Part shown: positions 10,029-18,457 of the stretch, piece by piece
Layout of the letters: each line of letters begins with the position of its first letter
How positions within the stretch are numbered: the first letter of the stretch is position 1
NCBI GenBank assembly: GCA_001788795.1
Contig: MFXH01000001.1
Coordinates: 1-64,000, forward strand
Direction of reading: 5' to 3'
DNA from: Candidatus Peregrinibacteria bacterium RIFOXYA2_FULL_41_18
Lineage (GTDB): Bacteria; Patescibacteriota; Gracilibacteria; UBA1369; UBA12470
DNA: 64,000 nt
The notes under the pieces: generated by a model
Told to the model about the DNA's origin: nothing
Database searches by the model: none
Seen by the model: the letters and a program-made list of their open reading frames with translations, nothing else
Made by a program: the position numbers and the translations under genes

Positions 10029-10313
10029 CTAAGAAACAATATCCTGACTCGGAAAACAACGCTGTGCAATAGAAGCCCTTACACCCTTACGCATAGTAGC
10101 AGGAACTTGGTCTGGAAATCTTTTTGCAAACCTTTCAAGCCCTGTCAGAACAGTTCCTTCTTGAGGATCAACTATTTCTGGCGATGACATACCTCCATTG
10201 GCAACAAAAGCAGAAGCCCTTGCAATAGGAGGCTGAGTTCCGTTTTCGAAATAAGTCACAACCTGAATATCCTTACCGTCATATTTACCAGCAACATCCA
10301 TATTTGCACCCAT
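10029..10313 (-). CDS. Small unrecognised protein
   Basis: The 94-residue product starts MGANMDVAGKYDGKD. It looks soluble, with no motif I know. A longer start at 10379 is ruled out because it would overlap a strong promoter (TTGACA...TAGAGT at 10351-10379). The ATG at 10313 is preceded by TTTAATATTGAAAAAT at the spacing seen for other genes here. It converges with the TrmB-type gene, with stops only 3 bp apart. Confidence 0.65.
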   Translation of the reverse strand: MGANMDVAGKYDGKDIQVVTYFENGTQPPIARASAFVANGGMSSPEIVDPQEGTVLTGLERFAKRFPDQVPATMRKGVRASIAQRCFPSQDIVS

Positions 10314-10350
10314 ATTTTTCAATATTAAAAAATAATTTTTCAGCTCGCCC

Positions 10351-10379
10351 ACTCTATACAAAACGCAACTCCGTGTCAA
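10351..10379 (-). promoter_or_regulatory. Sigma70-like promoter for the 94-residue gene
   Basis: On the minus strand: TTGACA (10379-10374), a 17-bp spacer and TAGAGT (10356-10351). It is 38 bp ahead of the ATG at 10313. Confidence 0.7.
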
Positions 10380-10402
10380 AGGTTTTACTCAAGCGCTAAA
10401 CA

Positions 10403-11557
10403 CTATCCATTCTTAACAACTCCATTTTTTCGCCCATCTTCCAGTCTCCCAAACCAATCATTCAATCTCTCAATAACCGACCCCGTCTTCTCTCCTTCCT
10501 TCGCAAAAATCGGCGTTATACTCGAATCAACAACTCTCATAAAAGCCCTGCGGCTATCTTGAACTGAAAGAACCAAAACGGCATCCCATTCACCAACTTC
10601 CAAATCCCTGAGTCCTTTTTCGGCATTAACACTTCTAACATCTGCAACACCTCTACGTCTCAACGCATCAACCACTCCGTTTGCGGAAGGACTGAAAACA
10701 GCAACCCTCTTTCCTTCCAAATAATTAGGCGCTTGCAATTTTGGCATTTTTATAACAGGAGCAGTAGAAGCTCCAACATCACTCACCTTCTCTGTAAAAC
10801 TAGCAGGAACAACCGGCGTTGTGGCAACTTTTTTAGGATTCGGAACTCGAGCAGTACGAACAGGCTTTCTGACGGCATCTTCTTTTTCTTTAAGATAATC
10901 AGCCAACAAACCAAGAACCTTAATTTGAACCAAATACGCCTGAATCTCCGAGTAAACCCTATACAGAGCCCCTGTCGTTATATTCACAATATCCTCACCA
11001 ACCTTACGTCCAAGAGTATCTACACTCGATGATTCAACTCTTTTAACAGAAGCACCACCATTTCTTGCCCTCATCATATTTTGAACCTTTGGAGAAGTAA
11101 TTCGTCTAGACTCCGCATCAGAAGCAGCAACAATACCTGAATTAACAAGTATTGATTCAAGAGAATCGCGTAAAACGAGAATATTTGCACTATCGGTAAC
11201 AATCTCACTAACCGGCTTCAAGTCGGAGTTAGGTTCTACTGAAAAACCCATTAATTCAGAAGTTATAGGAAATTCCATACCGGCACCATTGACAGATACA
11301 AAAACCAAACTGCCCTCCTTTTTAAGCACAAAATCCTTCAAATCACTCATAGCTCGTGTGATTTTTCGCTGAACTTCTACCGCCTTAATCTTATCTTCAT
11401 CGGTTAAAACACGATCAACAAAATCTTCAAGATTATCAAGCATGTTTAAAGCCCTAACAGCATTAACTCTCGCAAAAGAATCCCTAGCATCTGCTATTTC
11501 ATCCTTACACTCAGCTAAACGAGGATCGTCGGTTGATATTTCACATCTTTCAGCCAT
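10403..11557 (-). CDS. Unrecognised protein with a C-terminal Rossmann-like segment
   Basis: The 384-residue product starts MAERCEISTDDPR. The first 230 residues are mostly helical and charged. A Lys/Pro-rich linker (about 230-270) leads to a segment reading LEGKRVAVFSPSANGVVDAL, then WDAVLVLSVQDSRRAF, which looks like alternating beta-alpha units. No nucleotide-binding or catalytic motif is clear. A strong promoter lies just upstream. It is monocistronic or linked to the small gene downstream. Confidence 0.75.
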   Translation of the reverse strand: MAERCEISTDDPRLAECKDEIADARDSFARVNAVRALNMLDNLEDFVDRVLTDEDKIKAVEVQRKITRAMSDLKDFVLKKEGSLVFVSVNGAGMEFPITSELMGFSVEPNSDLKPVSEIVTDSANILVLRDSLESILVNSGIVAASDAESRRITSPKVQNMMRARNGGASVKRVESSSVDTLGRKVGEDIVNITTGALYRVYSEIQAYLVQIKVLGLLADYLKEKEDAVRKPVRTARVPNPKKVATTPVVPASFTEKVSDVGASTAPVIKMPKLQAPNYLEGKRVAVFSPSANGVVDALRRRGVADVRSVNAEKGLRDLEVGEWDAVLVLSVQDSRRAFMRVVDSSITPIFAKEGEKTGSVIERLNDWFGRLEDGRKNGVVKNG

Positions 11558-11589
11558 ATTTTATTGAAATTAATTTATAACGAGCAGTG

Positions 11590-11617
11590 ATTATAACCAA
11601 AATCGCAAATACGTCAA
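11590..11617 (-). promoter_or_regulatory. Sigma70-like promoter for the 384-residue gene
   Basis: On the minus strand: TTGACG (11617-11612), a 16-bp spacer and TATAAT (11595-11590). It ends 32 bp before the ATG at 11557. Confidence 0.75.
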
Positions 11618-11669
11618 GTACCGCAGTTTTGGCTTGCATTGGCCATCTATCAAATAAACCCCACTTCTC

Positions 11670-11704
11670 CATCTGCAATCTGCCATCTGCCATCTACAAA
11701 CTAC
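11670..11704 (-). repeat. Heptamer array, AATCTGC family, over the gatA stop
   Basis: The units CATCTGC, AATCTGC, CATCTGC, CATCTAC and AAACTAC run at period 7. The gatA TAG (11694-11696) lies inside it. Related words occur at 13103-13130 and 42753-42787. Confidence 0.8.
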
Positions 11705-13109
11705 CCCCTACCCTCATCACCACATCTTCATCGAACTGTCTTCCTATAATCTGAAGCCCTATCGGCAAACCTCCACTCGACATACCACAAGGAGCGGACA
11801 TAGCCGGCAAACCGGCAACACTAACAGGTATCGTAAGCGCATCGGCCATATACATCGCCAAAGGATTGGCAAGATTCTCACCCAACTTGAATGCAGGAGT
11901 TGGCGCAACAGGAGCGCACAATACATCAACCTCCTTAAACACACGATTAAAATCTTCAATAATAAGAGTCCTAACTTGCTGAGCCTTCTTGTAATAAGCA
12001 TCGTAATAACCAGCCGACAACAGATATGTTCCAATGATAACCCTTCTCTTGATTTCGTCTCCGAAACCATTCCCACGAACAAGTTCGTAATACTCATCCA
12101 GGTCCTTAACAGCTTTATCCAATCCCAAACCGAATCTTACGCCGTCATATCTGGCCAAATTAGCCGACAACTCTGCAGGCATGGAAATATAATAAATCGC
12201 CACCGCATATTTGGTGGAAGGCAAAGAAACTTCTTTCACAATCGCACCTTTCTTTTTAAGACCATCAATCGCACCCATCACAGCAGTCTTCACCTCCGAA
12301 GTAACACCTTCACCGAAATACTCTTTCGGAACACCTATTTTCAATCCTTTGACGCCACCCTTAAGAGCACTCAAATAATCAGGCACGGGTTTATTCGGAG
12401 TGGTCGAATCATGAGAGTCATGTCCTGCCAAAATCTGCATGATAATAGCTATATCCTCAACACTTCTGGCAAAAGGCCCGATCGTATCCCAACTACTCGC
12501 CATAGCGATAACCCCATATCTAGAAACGCGACCATAAGTCGGCTTCATCCCATAACATCCGGATAGAGAAGCTGGCTGTCTGATTGATCCACCGGTATCG
12601 GTTCCCAAAGCACCAAGACACATATTATCGACAACAGCGGCAGCACTTCCTCCGCTTGATCCTCCGGGAACACGCTCAAGATCATGCGGATTTCTTGTAA
12701 CCCCGTAACAAGAATGCTCGGTTGAAGATCCGCACGCAAACTCATCCATATTCGTTCTTCCTAAAATAATTGCGCCTTCACTCTGCAATCGTTCAATAAC
12801 GGTAGCGGAATATGGAGCCTTAAACCCTTTCAAAATTCGCGAACCAGCGGTAGCCTCATGCCCTTTTATACAAAAAATATCTTTTATACCAAAAGGAATC
12901 CCCGACAAATAACCCTTAATCCCCTTCTTATCACAAGCCTTCGCCTGAACGATAGCCTCGTCTTCAAAAACTTCAATAAAAGCAAAAACATCCTTGTTTC
13001 TATCCCCTATCCGTTTAAGACACGCACGAGTCAGCTCTTCGGAAGAGAATTTCTTCTTCTTAAGCCCTTCATGCGCTTCGCTGATTGTAAGTTGATTGAG
13101 AGAGCTAAT
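11694..13109 (-). CDS. gatA: Glu/Asp-tRNA amidotransferase subunit A, apparent ATT start
   Basis: GatA is the amidase subunit that releases ammonia to convert Glu-tRNAGln or Asp-tRNAAsn. The amidase signature is clear: catalytic Lys in FGIKD, PGGSSGGSAAAV, and LGTDTGGSIRQPAS with the cis-Ser and nucleophile Ser. Homology runs to the extreme N-terminus: SSLNQLTISEAHEGLKKKKF aligns with the start of other GatA proteins. Yet no ATG, GTG or TTG exists upstream of residue ~68. In frame, a TAA (13115-13113) is followed by TCT then ATT (13109), which gives a 471-residue protein of normal size if ATT initiates. The C-terminus ends RVGGSL inside a heptamer array and looks 15-20 residues short. gatC lies upstream on the same strand. 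Sequencing error at the start cannot be excluded. Confidence 0.93.
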   Translation of the reverse strand: MSSLNQLTISEAHEGLKKKKFSSEELTRACLKRIGDRNKDVFAFIEVFEDEAIVQAKACDKKGIKGYLSGIPFGIKDIFCIKGHEATAGSRILKGFKAPYSATVIERLQSEGAIILGRTNMDEFACGSSTEHSCYGVTRNPHDLERVPGGSSGGSAAAVVDNMCLGALGTDTGGSIRQPASLSGCYGMKPTYGRVSRYGVIAMASSWDTIGPFARSVEDIAIIMQILAGHDSHDSTTPNKPVPDYLSALKGGVKGLKIGVPKEYFGEGVTSEVKTAVMGAIDGLKKKGAIVKEVSLPSTKYAVAIYYISMPAELSANLARYDGVRFGLGLDKAVKDLDEYYELVRGNGFGDEIKRRVIIGTYLLSAGYYDAYYKKAQQVRTLIIEDFNRVFKEVDVLCAPVAPTPAFKLGENLANPLAMYMADALTIPVSVAGLPAMSAPCGMSSGGLPIGLQIIGRQFDEDVVMRVGGSL

Positions 13110-13130
13110 AGATTATAGGTTATAGATTGC
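13103..13130 (-). repeat. Heptamer array, AATCTAT family, at the gatA start
   Basis: The + strand units AGCTAAT, AGATTAT, AGGTTAT and AGATTGC span the presumed gatA ATT start and the in-frame stop before it. Confidence 0.7.
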
Positions 13131-13155
13131 GGAATAAAATTCTTGCTTCTTCTTC

Positions 13156-13183
13156 CGGTATTCGCAATTCGGTATTCGACATT
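13156..13183. repeat. Heptamer array, CGGTATT family, after gatC
   Basis: The units CGGTATT, CGCAATT, CGGTATT and CGACATT run at period 7, between the gatC stop (13189) and gatA. The family recurs at 29259, 29315 and 47887. Confidence 0.8.
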
Positions 13184-13188
13184 CCTCT

Positions 13189-13479
13189 TCACAACACTTT
13201 CTTCACCTTCACCTGTCTTCTCTCCACTTCAAGAGGAGTACACTTAAGAAGCTCATCTTTCGCGACAAAATCAACAATCTCATCCTCGCGCATAACATTC
13301 GACAAACCGGTTACCTGAGAAGTCGGAGCAACACCTGCCGTATCAACTTCATTGAGAACATCCATATACTCAAGAACCCCTTCAATCTGCGAAGTGAATT
13401 TTTCAAGCTCCTCATCTGTCAGCTTAATACGTGCCAAATGAGCAACCTTAGATACTTGTTGTTTTGTAATCTTTGCCAT
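13189..13479 (-). CDS. gatC: Glu/Asp-tRNA amidotransferase subunit C
   Basis: The 96-residue small subunit stabilises GatA and its contact with GatB. Family motifs are visible: VAHLARIKLTDEELEKFTSQ, then a long helix and a C-terminal LREDE-like segment (VMREDEIVDFVAKDELL). The length is normal. It is upstream of gatA on the same strand, separated by 79 bp filled largely with heptamer arrays. gatB is not in the window. Confidence 0.93.
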   Translation of the reverse strand: MAKITKQQVSKVAHLARIKLTDEELEKFTSQIEGVLEYMDVLNEVDTAGVAPTSQVTGLSNVMREDEIVDFVAKDELLKCTPLEVERRQVKVKKVL

Positions 13480-13499
13480 ACGACAAAGATTTTAACACA

Positions 13500-14900
13500 T
13501 TATTTCTTTTTACCCCAAGAAAACAAACTTCTAACTTGAGAGCCTATACGTTCCAAGACCGAAGCAGGTTTTTCCACTACCACTTCAGGCATTGGAAGCA
13601 CGATATCGTCAGGTTCCACATAAGTAACACCATCCTCTTCAACCTCAAGACCGCTTAAATCAACATCATCAGCCAATTCGTCATCTTCAAGACCATCCAA
13701 ATTTATATCATCAGGCTCAACAGCGGGAGTAACAACCTTCAGACTACGAACCGGAGCTCTTTTCAATCGGGAACGCATACCAATAAGAGGATCATAACCC
13801 GATACTCCTTGTTCTCTCATCGGAACAAAAGATTCAGCGGAAGCCTGCTCCGAATGAATATCCAAACTCGACGAAGAAGCTCCCCCGTCATCAACATTCA
13901 ACATTGCACCATCGGTATCGATCGTCGAAGTTTCTTCTGGCTTAACAGTACCGCAAGATTCTCCTGCTTTAACAACACTTCTAACCTGCTCTTCCTCGGC
14001 ATAAAAAGCACGAACCTGATTAGCCAAAGATCTAGCATAGGAATCTGTTTCAGCTCTTTTAAGAAGCTGAGCGGACGTCTCAATACCAGATATACCGGTC
14101 CAAGAATATCCATTCAAAATACCAATAACACGACTATATTCCGCTTTACTGTGTAAATATTTTGCAGGTATGGAAATCTGCTCGCCACTTGTCTGCAGTG
14201 TTTCAGCGACTTTCAGATTTACCACGCTATCGGACCCACCATGTACAGCATCCGTATATCCCCAAACCGTAGCAGGTCGACCATGCAATTGATCAACATA
14301 TCCATCCCAAGCATTAGCTTCCGACGTAGAATCGCAAAGGTTTAATCCTGTTACAGGTTGTGGCAAATTTACAATAGCAGGGGCTGGCACAGGTGCATTA
14401 TTCAAGGCGGAAGATACGTCTTCTTGAACACCACCGTCAGTATTAACTTCGGATTTATGTAAACTGATTCCGACAACAGCGGCGGCGGCAACCGCAACAG
14501 CGGCAGCTGCACCAATAGCTCGTCTAACTTTACTTCCAAACCAACTTTGTTTTTTCAATTGATCAGGTTTTGCAACAAGCGTTGCTACATCTACAGTATT
14601 AGCAGGAGCGCTTTGAACCTGAGGGGAATCTGCAACAACAACCCCTGTAGCTCCTACAACACCGTTAACCCTATCGTTCGTGAAAACCGCAGGTCTTTTA
14701 ATCTCATCCGTTGCTTCATCTAAGTCGTCTGGGGCATCAACATATTCTGTTTGCGCAGGAATGCTAATTCCCTCATTCAACCCCGCACCGGGAACTCTAC
14801 CGGCTCTATTCCTAGCCAAATATTTCGCATCTTTATCTTTACCTGCATCGTTCGATCCAACATCCTTAGCCCCTAAATCCAAATGGAATTTCGCAACCAT
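13500..14900 (-). CDS. Unrecognised single-pass membrane protein
   Basis: In this 466-residue protein, residues 1-115 are hydrophilic and Asp/Ala-rich. A single membrane helix lies at about 128-147 (RRAIGAAAAVAVAAAAVVGI). A long exported or cytoplasmic region follows, ending in an acidic stretch (DDINLDGLEDDELADDVDLS) and a basic tail with SLFSWGKKK. There is no signal peptidase site. It lies 20 bp upstream of gatC and 30 bp after another unknown gene on the same strand, so the three may be cotranscribed. The function is unknown. Confidence 0.7.
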   Translation of the reverse strand: MVAKFHLDLGAKDVGSNDAGKDKDAKYLARNRAGRVPGAGLNEGISIPAQTEYVDAPDDLDEATDEIKRPAVFTNDRVNGVVGATGVVVADSPQVQSAPANTVDVATLVAKPDQLKKQSWFGSKVRRAIGAAAAVAVAAAAVVGISLHKSEVNTDGGVQEDVSSALNNAPVPAPAIVNLPQPVTGLNLCDSTSEANAWDGYVDQLHGRPATVWGYTDAVHGGSDSVVNLKVAETLQTSGEQISIPAKYLHSKAEYSRVIGILNGYSWTGISGIETSAQLLKRAETDSYARSLANQVRAFYAEEEQVRSVVKAGESCGTVKPEETSTIDTDGAMLNVDDGGASSSSLDIHSEQASAESFVPMREQGVSGYDPLIGMRSRLKRAPVRSLKVVTPAVEPDDINLDGLEDDELADDVDLSGLEVEEDGVTYVEPDDIVLPMPEVVVEKPASVLERIGSQVRSLFSWGKKK

Positions 14901-14930
14901 ATTTAAGATTTTTTAAGTTATTTATAAACA

Positions 14931-16610
14931 TTAACCGATTCTCTTCAAATATTCCAAATATGATTCGTTTTCACCTTGACCACCACGAACAGGGATAACT
15001 ACGCTCGGAAAAGATTCATCTGTCCAACCACGAGTAGAAGGAGTAGATGCCGTCGTAATATTCTCTGGCGCAACATCCATTTCTTCTCCCAAATCTCTTG
15101 ACCGAAAAATTCCGGACACCAGTCCTTCCAAACCTTTTCTAATTTTTGCAAAAACAGAAGTCGGCAATCCAAGTTGTTCTACCGCAACCGGAACCTCATG
15201 TGGATCAGCCACCACCGCCGCAGATTCTACTCCATCCGATACATCATCACCGGACAGATTAGCTCGATTCAAACGATCAAGAACCCTAGATTCCAATAAC
15301 CAACTAGGAGTCATATTGGCCTTTTCATGGAAAACAACATCAAAAGATTGGCCATATTGCTTTTCAAGATAAAATTTCAAAGAAACAATCGCTGTTTGGA
15401 AAACCGGAGCAAGGCTACCGGAAGTCGCCTGCGTTTTTGCCCTAGGCAACTGCTCATTCAAAAAAGTTATGGTCCCATTTCCGCCATCCGCCGGTAAAAC
15501 CACATTGAAATCCAGCAAAGCAGATTGATTACCAACCAATTCAGGCATGGTTATTCTCACATTCAGCGTATATTTAGAATCACGTCCGCGACCAATGAAC
15601 ACAACTTGACCACAATCAACAGAAATTACAAAAGGATTTCCATCACGACCAACATCTATGGATGCGGATAAATCAACAGTATCGTTTTGCGGAACTCTAT
15701 TCTCAAACGCTTCAGCTATTTTAGGCATCATTAATTGATTCCAAAAGGCCTCTGAAGAAACCAATTGATCCATTGCCTTAAATCTATCGCTCGCAGCAGA
15801 ATCACTCGCCGGATCTCTATCCAAAGTTTGCCTTAATTCATCACTCACATATCCACTGTCAACCGCTACATCGCTCTTCTTTGCAATAATATCGTCAATT
15901 AACGAATAAGCTTCCTGATTACTACCATCGGAATTATCGTTGCAACGCAATGTATGCAACACGCGGAATGGAGCAGAAAACTCTGAATTCTCATCAATAC
16001 CGACAGAGCTCCGTACAGAGATCGCAATCCCTACAAGCAACTCCATAATAGCTTGAAAAATCAATGCATTGCCTTCATATCCATATCCCAAAGTCGAATG
16101 AGCAGGAAAGTTTCTACTTATAACATTCAAGCATCCATTTGAATCATACAAACATTCAACTTTTTCATCAAAACCATCAATCTCAATAGCTACACCGACT
16201 CTAGATGGTCTACTATCATCCGAACCCCCAATTCTGGAAAAACGTACTCCAAGCAAGGTTTTAGGAACCTTAACCATCTTTCTAACCCCACCTTTATCAT
16301 CAATAATACTCTCTTCACGAACAACAACGGGAAATACATTAGAGTCCGGACTACGATCCAAAGCACTATTGGAAAAAGTCATTTGCGCAATCGCAAAAGG
16401 AACAAACTTTCGTAAAAAATCATGATTCAATCCGGTTGAATCAATTATGTTTCCAAGACTTTCAGAAATAAAACCAGCCGTTTGCAAATCCATTGCATCG
16501 CAATCACGCTGAAAACCAACTTGAACATCACGCTTTAATTCCCTCAAAGGATCTGTAACTGCAGGAACAAAAAGAACGTCATCTTGCATATCCACACGAT
16601 CCAAAGACAT
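14931..16610 (-). CDS. Unrecognised 560-residue protein
   Basis: The frame is open to a TTG at 16697, which would add RRKNK and a hydrophobic helix (a possible signal anchor). However, TTGACA...TATCGT on the minus strand (about 16660-16633) looks like a promoter inside that extension. I therefore favour an ATG near 16610 (MSLDRVDMQDD). The body is mixed alpha/beta with no motif I know. The end has an acidic, Thr/Ser-rich stretch and GGQGENESYLEYLKRIG. It shares style and strand with the next gene (13500-14900). Function unknown; the start is uncertain. Confidence 0.65.
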   Translation of the reverse strand: MSLDRVDMQDDVLFVPAVTDPLRELKRDVQVGFQRDCDAMDLQTAGFISESLGNIIDSTGLNHDFLRKFVPFAIAQMTFSNSALDRSPDSNVFPVVVREESIIDDKGGVRKMVKVPKTLLGVRFSRIGGSDDSRPSRVGVAIEIDGFDEKVECLYDSNGCLNVISRNFPAHSTLGYGYEGNALIFQAIMELLVGIAISVRSSVGIDENSEFSAPFRVLHTLRCNDNSDGSNQEAYSLIDDIIAKKSDVAVDSGYVSDELRQTLDRDPASDSAASDRFKAMDQLVSSEAFWNQLMMPKIAEAFENRVPQNDTVDLSASIDVGRDGNPFVISVDCGQVVFIGRGRDSKYTLNVRITMPELVGNQSALLDFNVVLPADGGNGTITFLNEQLPRAKTQATSGSLAPVFQTAIVSLKFYLEKQYGQSFDVVFHEKANMTPSWLLESRVLDRLNRANLSGDDVSDGVESAAVVADPHEVPVAVEQLGLPTSVFAKIRKGLEGLVSGIFRSRDLGEEMDVAPENITTASTPSTRGWTDESFPSVVIPVRGGQGENESYLEYLKRIG

Positions 16611-16746
16611 AACCATAAATAAGAACATCAAAGAATAAGGCAGTACGATACCAGTTCTTGACAAAATGTCAAGCTTATTCTTTCTGCGAAAATTCAAGCT
16701 TAACCTTCCAGTCCATATACGTTATACTTTTTTCAAAACAAACCTC

Positions 16747-17055
16747 ATGCCAGAAAAAACCCTTCAAAATATTAATCGCATTTCTTTCCTGTTTTTCGCC
16801 GTACTTGGCGCAACACATCTATTGGCGATGCTCTCCATATCGAACGGATATATGGCAGAAACAGCAAAAGCGATATATCAAATCTTGGACATCCCATTCC
16901 TCCTCGCAACCCTAATTTACGGAGGAAGCGCTTTCAAGATCGGCCTTAATAAAATCGGCTTGCGAAGCCAAGTCCTGACGACTATCCTTGTAACCCTGCT
17001 CTCGATAATTTTCCTCCTAACGCTTTACATCAACTTCTTCTTCCCAGATTCATAA
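16747..17055 (+). CDS. Small membrane protein, three helices
   Basis: From ATG 16747 (MPEKTLQNINRISFLFFAVL) the product is 102 residues with three hydrophobic segments (about 11-33, 43-65 and 75-98). An upstream extension to 16666 is less likely. A TATACT lies about 20 bp before the start. It is divergent from the 14931-16610 gene. I cannot assign a function. Confidence 0.65.
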   Translation: MPEKTLQNINRISFLFFAVLGATHLLAMLSISNGYMAETAKAIYQILDIPFLLATLIYGGSAFKIGLNKIGLRSQVLTTILVTLLSIIFLLTLYINFFFPDS

Positions 17056-17068
17056 TCCTCTCGTCTTC

Positions 17069-17109
17069 CACTGCATCACTATGTCACTTCTTTAACTTCC
17101 CCAACTTCA
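17069..17109 (+). repeat. Nonamer array (CTATGTCACTTC family) before the nucleotidyltransferase
   Basis: CACTGCAT-CACTATGT-CACTTC is followed by the units ACTTCTTTA, ACTTCCCCA and ACTTCATTG. It is the one clear copy that is not in the sense orientation of the preceding gene. The TTG start of the next gene overlaps its end. Confidence 0.8.
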
Positions 17110-17559
17110 TTGACTAAAGTAATCACATTCGGCACCTTCGACTACCTTCATGCCGGACATGAAAGTTATCTGCGCCAAGCCAAAGAAAATGGTGATTATT
17201 TGATAGTTGTCGTGGCACGCGACAAGACTGTAAGAAGTATAAAAGGCGCTCTACCTGATAAACCGGAAAGAAAACGCCTTAAAGCCATAAAATCTCTCCC
17301 ATACGTTGATAAAGCAATCTTGGGCAACAAAGATGATAAGTTTAAATTAATAAGACAACTAAAGCCGGATATAATAGCGCTAGGATACGATCAATTCGTG
17401 TTCACTTACGAACTCGAGAAACTTCTTATCAGAAATAAACTGAATACGCGCATAGTAAGACTTAAACCTTATATGCCCGAAATAAACAAATCATCGATAA
17501 TAAAACAAAAATGCAACTCCCAAGCGGAGATCTCCGAAAACATCTCGGTCGAAGCCTAA
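17110..17559 (+). CDS. Cytidylyltransferase-like nucleotidyltransferase
   Basis: This 149-residue Rossmann-type nucleotidyltransferase has GTFDYLHAGHESYLRQAK (the HxGH motif), RDKTVRSIKG and LPYVDKAILGNKDDKF. The family transfers a nucleotide to glycerol-3-phosphate, FMN or similar substrates. The LKPDIIALGYDQ segment resembles FAD synthetase (RibL) and glycerol-3-phosphate cytidylyltransferase types, and the substrate cannot be fixed from sequence. The only fitting start is TTG at 17110, within a nonamer array. The 3' end overlaps ftsX by 49 nt in another frame. Confidence 0.85.
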   Translation: MTKVITFGTFDYLHAGHESYLRQAKENGDYLIVVVARDKTVRSIKGALPDKPERKRLKAIKSLPYVDKAILGNKDDKFKLIRQLKPDIIALGYDQFVFTYELEKLLIRNKLNTRIVRLKPYMPEINKSSIIKQKCNSQAEISENISVEA

Positions 17560-18422
17560 AAGAAGCAATCACAAACCTTTGGAGAAACAAATTTCTCTCT
17601 CTCGCCACCATAGTCGTAATGGGGCTTATTTTGTTTATTTTCAATATAATTCTCACTCTCAACATAATCTCAAAAGCGATCATCGACGACATTTATAAAC
17701 AAGTCGATATAATCGCATATCTTAACGACGACGCCGACATTTTTACGGTAAATATGCTTATAGAAGATATAAAATCCATCAAGTCCGTAACAGACGTAGA
17801 ATACACAACGAAAGAAGAAGCACTCGAAGATTACCTCTCGATCTATCCGGATCAAGGAAATCCTTTTGATTCATATGGGTTGGAAAATCCTTTGCCGGCA
17901 AACATTCAAATAACAACCACTTCTCCGGAAGACCACCAAGCAATCAACTCAATACTTGAAGAAAAAGAGTATGCATCGCTTCTAATGACAACCGTGGACA
18001 ACTCCGAAAACCAATCTCTTGCAGACAAGGTTCTCGCAATCGGAACCTACACGAAAAACCTAGTGCTTCTCATAATGCTTATTTTCATCATCACAAGTTT
18101 CATCATCATATTGAATGCAATGCACCTTACGATCTACACACGAAGCAAAGAAATAGAAATAATGCAGCTTGTCGGCGCTCCGATAAGATTCATCAAATGG
18201 CCGTTCATAATCGAGGGTATGGCAATAAGTCTGTCGGCCGCACTGATAAGCTTATTCTTAATATTAACATTCATAGCGAATCTCAATATGCCGATAGCAA
18301 TTTCCGAATTGGCTGACTTGGGGAAACTGGGTATAATCGCAACCTTTCAGGTAATAATAAGCATTTTCATAGGAGTATTTAGTAGCAATATGGCGATTGA
18401 AAGACACCTGAGAAGAAGTTGA
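17511..18422 (+). CDS. ftsX: Cell division protein FtsX
   Basis: FtsX is the membrane subunit of FtsEX, which activates peptidoglycan hydrolases at division. The 303 residues show the family layout: a cytoplasmic N-terminus with SLKEAITNLWRNKFLSLATI, helix 1 (about 30-52), an extracellular domain (about 60-175) with VDIIAYLNDDADIF and the LP-x-x-I region (ENPLPANIQI), and three C-terminal helices around TRSKEIEIMQLVGAP. FtsE is not adjacent, which is unusual. The stop codon lies inside a nonamer array. Confidence 0.92.
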   Translation: MQLPSGDLRKHLGRSLKEAITNLWRNKFLSLATIVVMGLILFIFNIILTLNIISKAIIDDIYKQVDIIAYLNDDADIFTVNMLIEDIKSIKSVTDVEYTTKEEALEDYLSIYPDQGNPFDSYGLENPLPANIQITTTSPEDHQAINSILEEKEYASLLMTTVDNSENQSLADKVLAIGTYTKNLVLLIMLIFIITSFIIILNAMHLTIYTRSKEIEIMQLVGAPIRFIKWPFIIEGMAISLSAALISLFLILTFIANLNMPIAISELADLGKLGIIATFQVIISIFIGVFSSNMAIERHLRRS

Positions 18423-18447
18423 AGAAGTTGCAGAAGTGACATAGTAG
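18411..18447 (+). repeat. Nonamer array over the ftsX stop
   Basis: In the gene sense: GAAGAAGTT, GAAGAAGTT and GCAGAAGTG, then ACATAGTAG. It is the same word family as at 7566 but on the opposite genomic strand, and so has the same orientation relative to its gene. The ftsX TGA (18420-18422) is inside. Confidence 0.8.
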
Positions 18448-18457
18448 TCCATACAAA

